The position numbers and the translations under genes are program-made. Positions 63,531-64,000 of a stretch of DNA of 64,000 nucleotides are shown here, in pieces (position 1 is the first letter of the stretch; every line of letters begins with the position of its first letter). Origin of the DNA: Lichenicoccus sp964242335 (GTDB lineage: Bacteria > Pseudomonadota > Alphaproteobacteria > Acetobacterales > Acetobacteraceae); contig CAXTAY010000008.1 in the NCBI GenBank assembly GCA_964242335.1, forward strand, positions 1 to 64,000, read 5' to 3'. Below the pieces are notes generated by a model. It did no database searches. It saw only the letters and a list, made by a program, of their open reading frames with translations, and was not told the DNA's origin.

Positions 63531-63547
63531 CGGATCAGGCCCCTGCG

Positions 63548-63886
63548 CTAGATCGACATCTTCATGATGTCCTGATAGGCCTGCACCACCCGGTCGCGTA
63601 TCGCGACCGTCGATTGCAAGGCGAGCTGAGCGCGCGACACCGCCATCACCACGTCGGTGATGTTGCCCTCCCCGCTTATCCCGTGGATCGCCTGCGTATC
63701 CGAGTCGTGACCGGTCTGCACCACATCCTGCAACGCGCGCTGCAGCGTCGAGCCGAAGCCGGACGTGTCCGTTGCGGAGACCGCCTGATCCGCACCGTCT
63801 ACGTCGGAGGACGCCGCAGTGCCCTGCACCCGGGCATAGGCGCCGGCCGCCCCGGACGCCGTCATCGTCAGCGGATCGGTGCTCAT
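63548..63886 (-). CDS. fliE: Flagellar hook-basal body protein FliE
   Basis: 112 residues, MS-ring/rod junction. The C-terminal half carries the FliE core GEGNITDVVMAVSRAQLALQ and STVAIRDRVVQAYQDIMKMS. The N-terminal half is low-complexity Ala/Ser. Overlaps flgC upstream by four bases (ATGA). Confidence 0.93.
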   Translation of the reverse strand: MSTDPLTMTASGAAGAYARVQGTAASSDVDGADQAVSATDTSGFGSTLQRALQDVVQTGHDSDTQAIHGISGEGNITDVVMAVSRAQLALQSTVAIRDRVVQAYQDIMKMSI

Positions 63887-64000
63887 TTCAGCAGATCGAT
63901 CGTGCGCGTAAGCATCGACCGCGTGACCTGCATGACGTTCAGGTTGGCGCTGTAGGAACGTTCCGCCTCGCGCATGTCCATAAGTTCCACGAAACTGTTG
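63883..64000 (-). CDS. flgC: Flagellar basal-body rod protein FlgC, C-terminal part
   Basis: Truncated by the right window edge; 38 complete codons visible. NSFVELMDMREAERSYSANL and NVMQVTRSMLTRTIDLLK are the conserved C-terminal helix of FlgC. The stop overlaps the fliE start. The remaining flagellar genes probably continue to the right. Confidence 0.93.
   Translation of the reverse strand, partial: NSFVELMDMREAERSYSANLNVMQVTRSMLTRTIDLLK

Overview
This is a high-GC window of a bacterial chromosome, most likely an alphaproteobacterium and probably Acetobacteraceae (Rhodospirillales). The pointers are an NDUFA12 subunit, DUF2155 and DUF1285 proteins, red-type (form IC) RuBisCO with CbbX, COQ7, a flagellar flgC-fliE-fliQ-fliR-flhB block beside recA, and short GC-rich hairpin repeats of a kind common in that family. 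The taxonomy is inference; no rRNA or tRNA gene was seen. Coding density is very high and many genes overlap by the four bases ATGA or GTGA. No gene-free stretch exceeds about 300 bases. Position 42025-42034 is a run of N (assembly gap) inside nadE.

Layout. 1-1557: emrAB-like drug efflux pair with a palindromic operator. 1650-2615: two small proteins of unknown role. 2678-5208: divergent pentulose kinase and sugar-alcohol dehydrogenase. 5319-7427: PAS-PAS-GGDEF-EAL c-di-GMP protein. 7609-11458: DUF1285, cca and an ABC exporter. 11541-18359: MoxR-DUF58-DUF4159-vWA operon, in which MoxR lacks its Walker B segment. 18434-19267: SDR whose tail is encoded by a repeat. 19427-25257: Calvin-cycle operon cbbF-cbbP-cbbL-cbbS-cbbX with divergent cbbR. 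25352-25869: broken lipoprotein gene. 25880-31456: aldo/keto reductases, pdxJ, pdxA, a DUF5367-TetR pair and a LysR regulator. 31472-38896: mdh-sucA-sucB-lpd. 38964-40275: 22-bp tandem repeat and zapE. 40420-43585: small exported protein, 2OG oxygenase and nadE.

43739-49279 is a tightly coupled carotenoid block (two CrtI/CrtN-type desaturases or oxidases, acyltransferase, glycosyltransferase, DUF2141 protein). It looks like a C30-type glycosyl/acyl carotenoid pathway without its synthase. 49296-49759 holds two 58-residue proteins. 49823-54742 is an eight-gene leftward run: NDUFA12, mlaD, small protein, DUF2155, otsB, otsA, dsbB, coq7. 54899-58544: a degenerate class II ribonucleotide reductase relative, RidA, a GNAT-like protein and a DUF2934 protein. 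58615-64000: icd, recA and the flagellar export genes, cut by the right edge in flgC.

How it fits together: the cell appears able to fix CO2 by the Calvin cycle, run an oxidative TCA branch (icd, sucAB-lpd, mdh), oxidise a pentitol to ribulose and phosphorylate it (feeding the same ribulose-5-phosphate pool that phosphoribulokinase uses), make pyridoxal phosphate, NAD, ubiquinone, trehalose and carotenoid, and assemble a flagellum.
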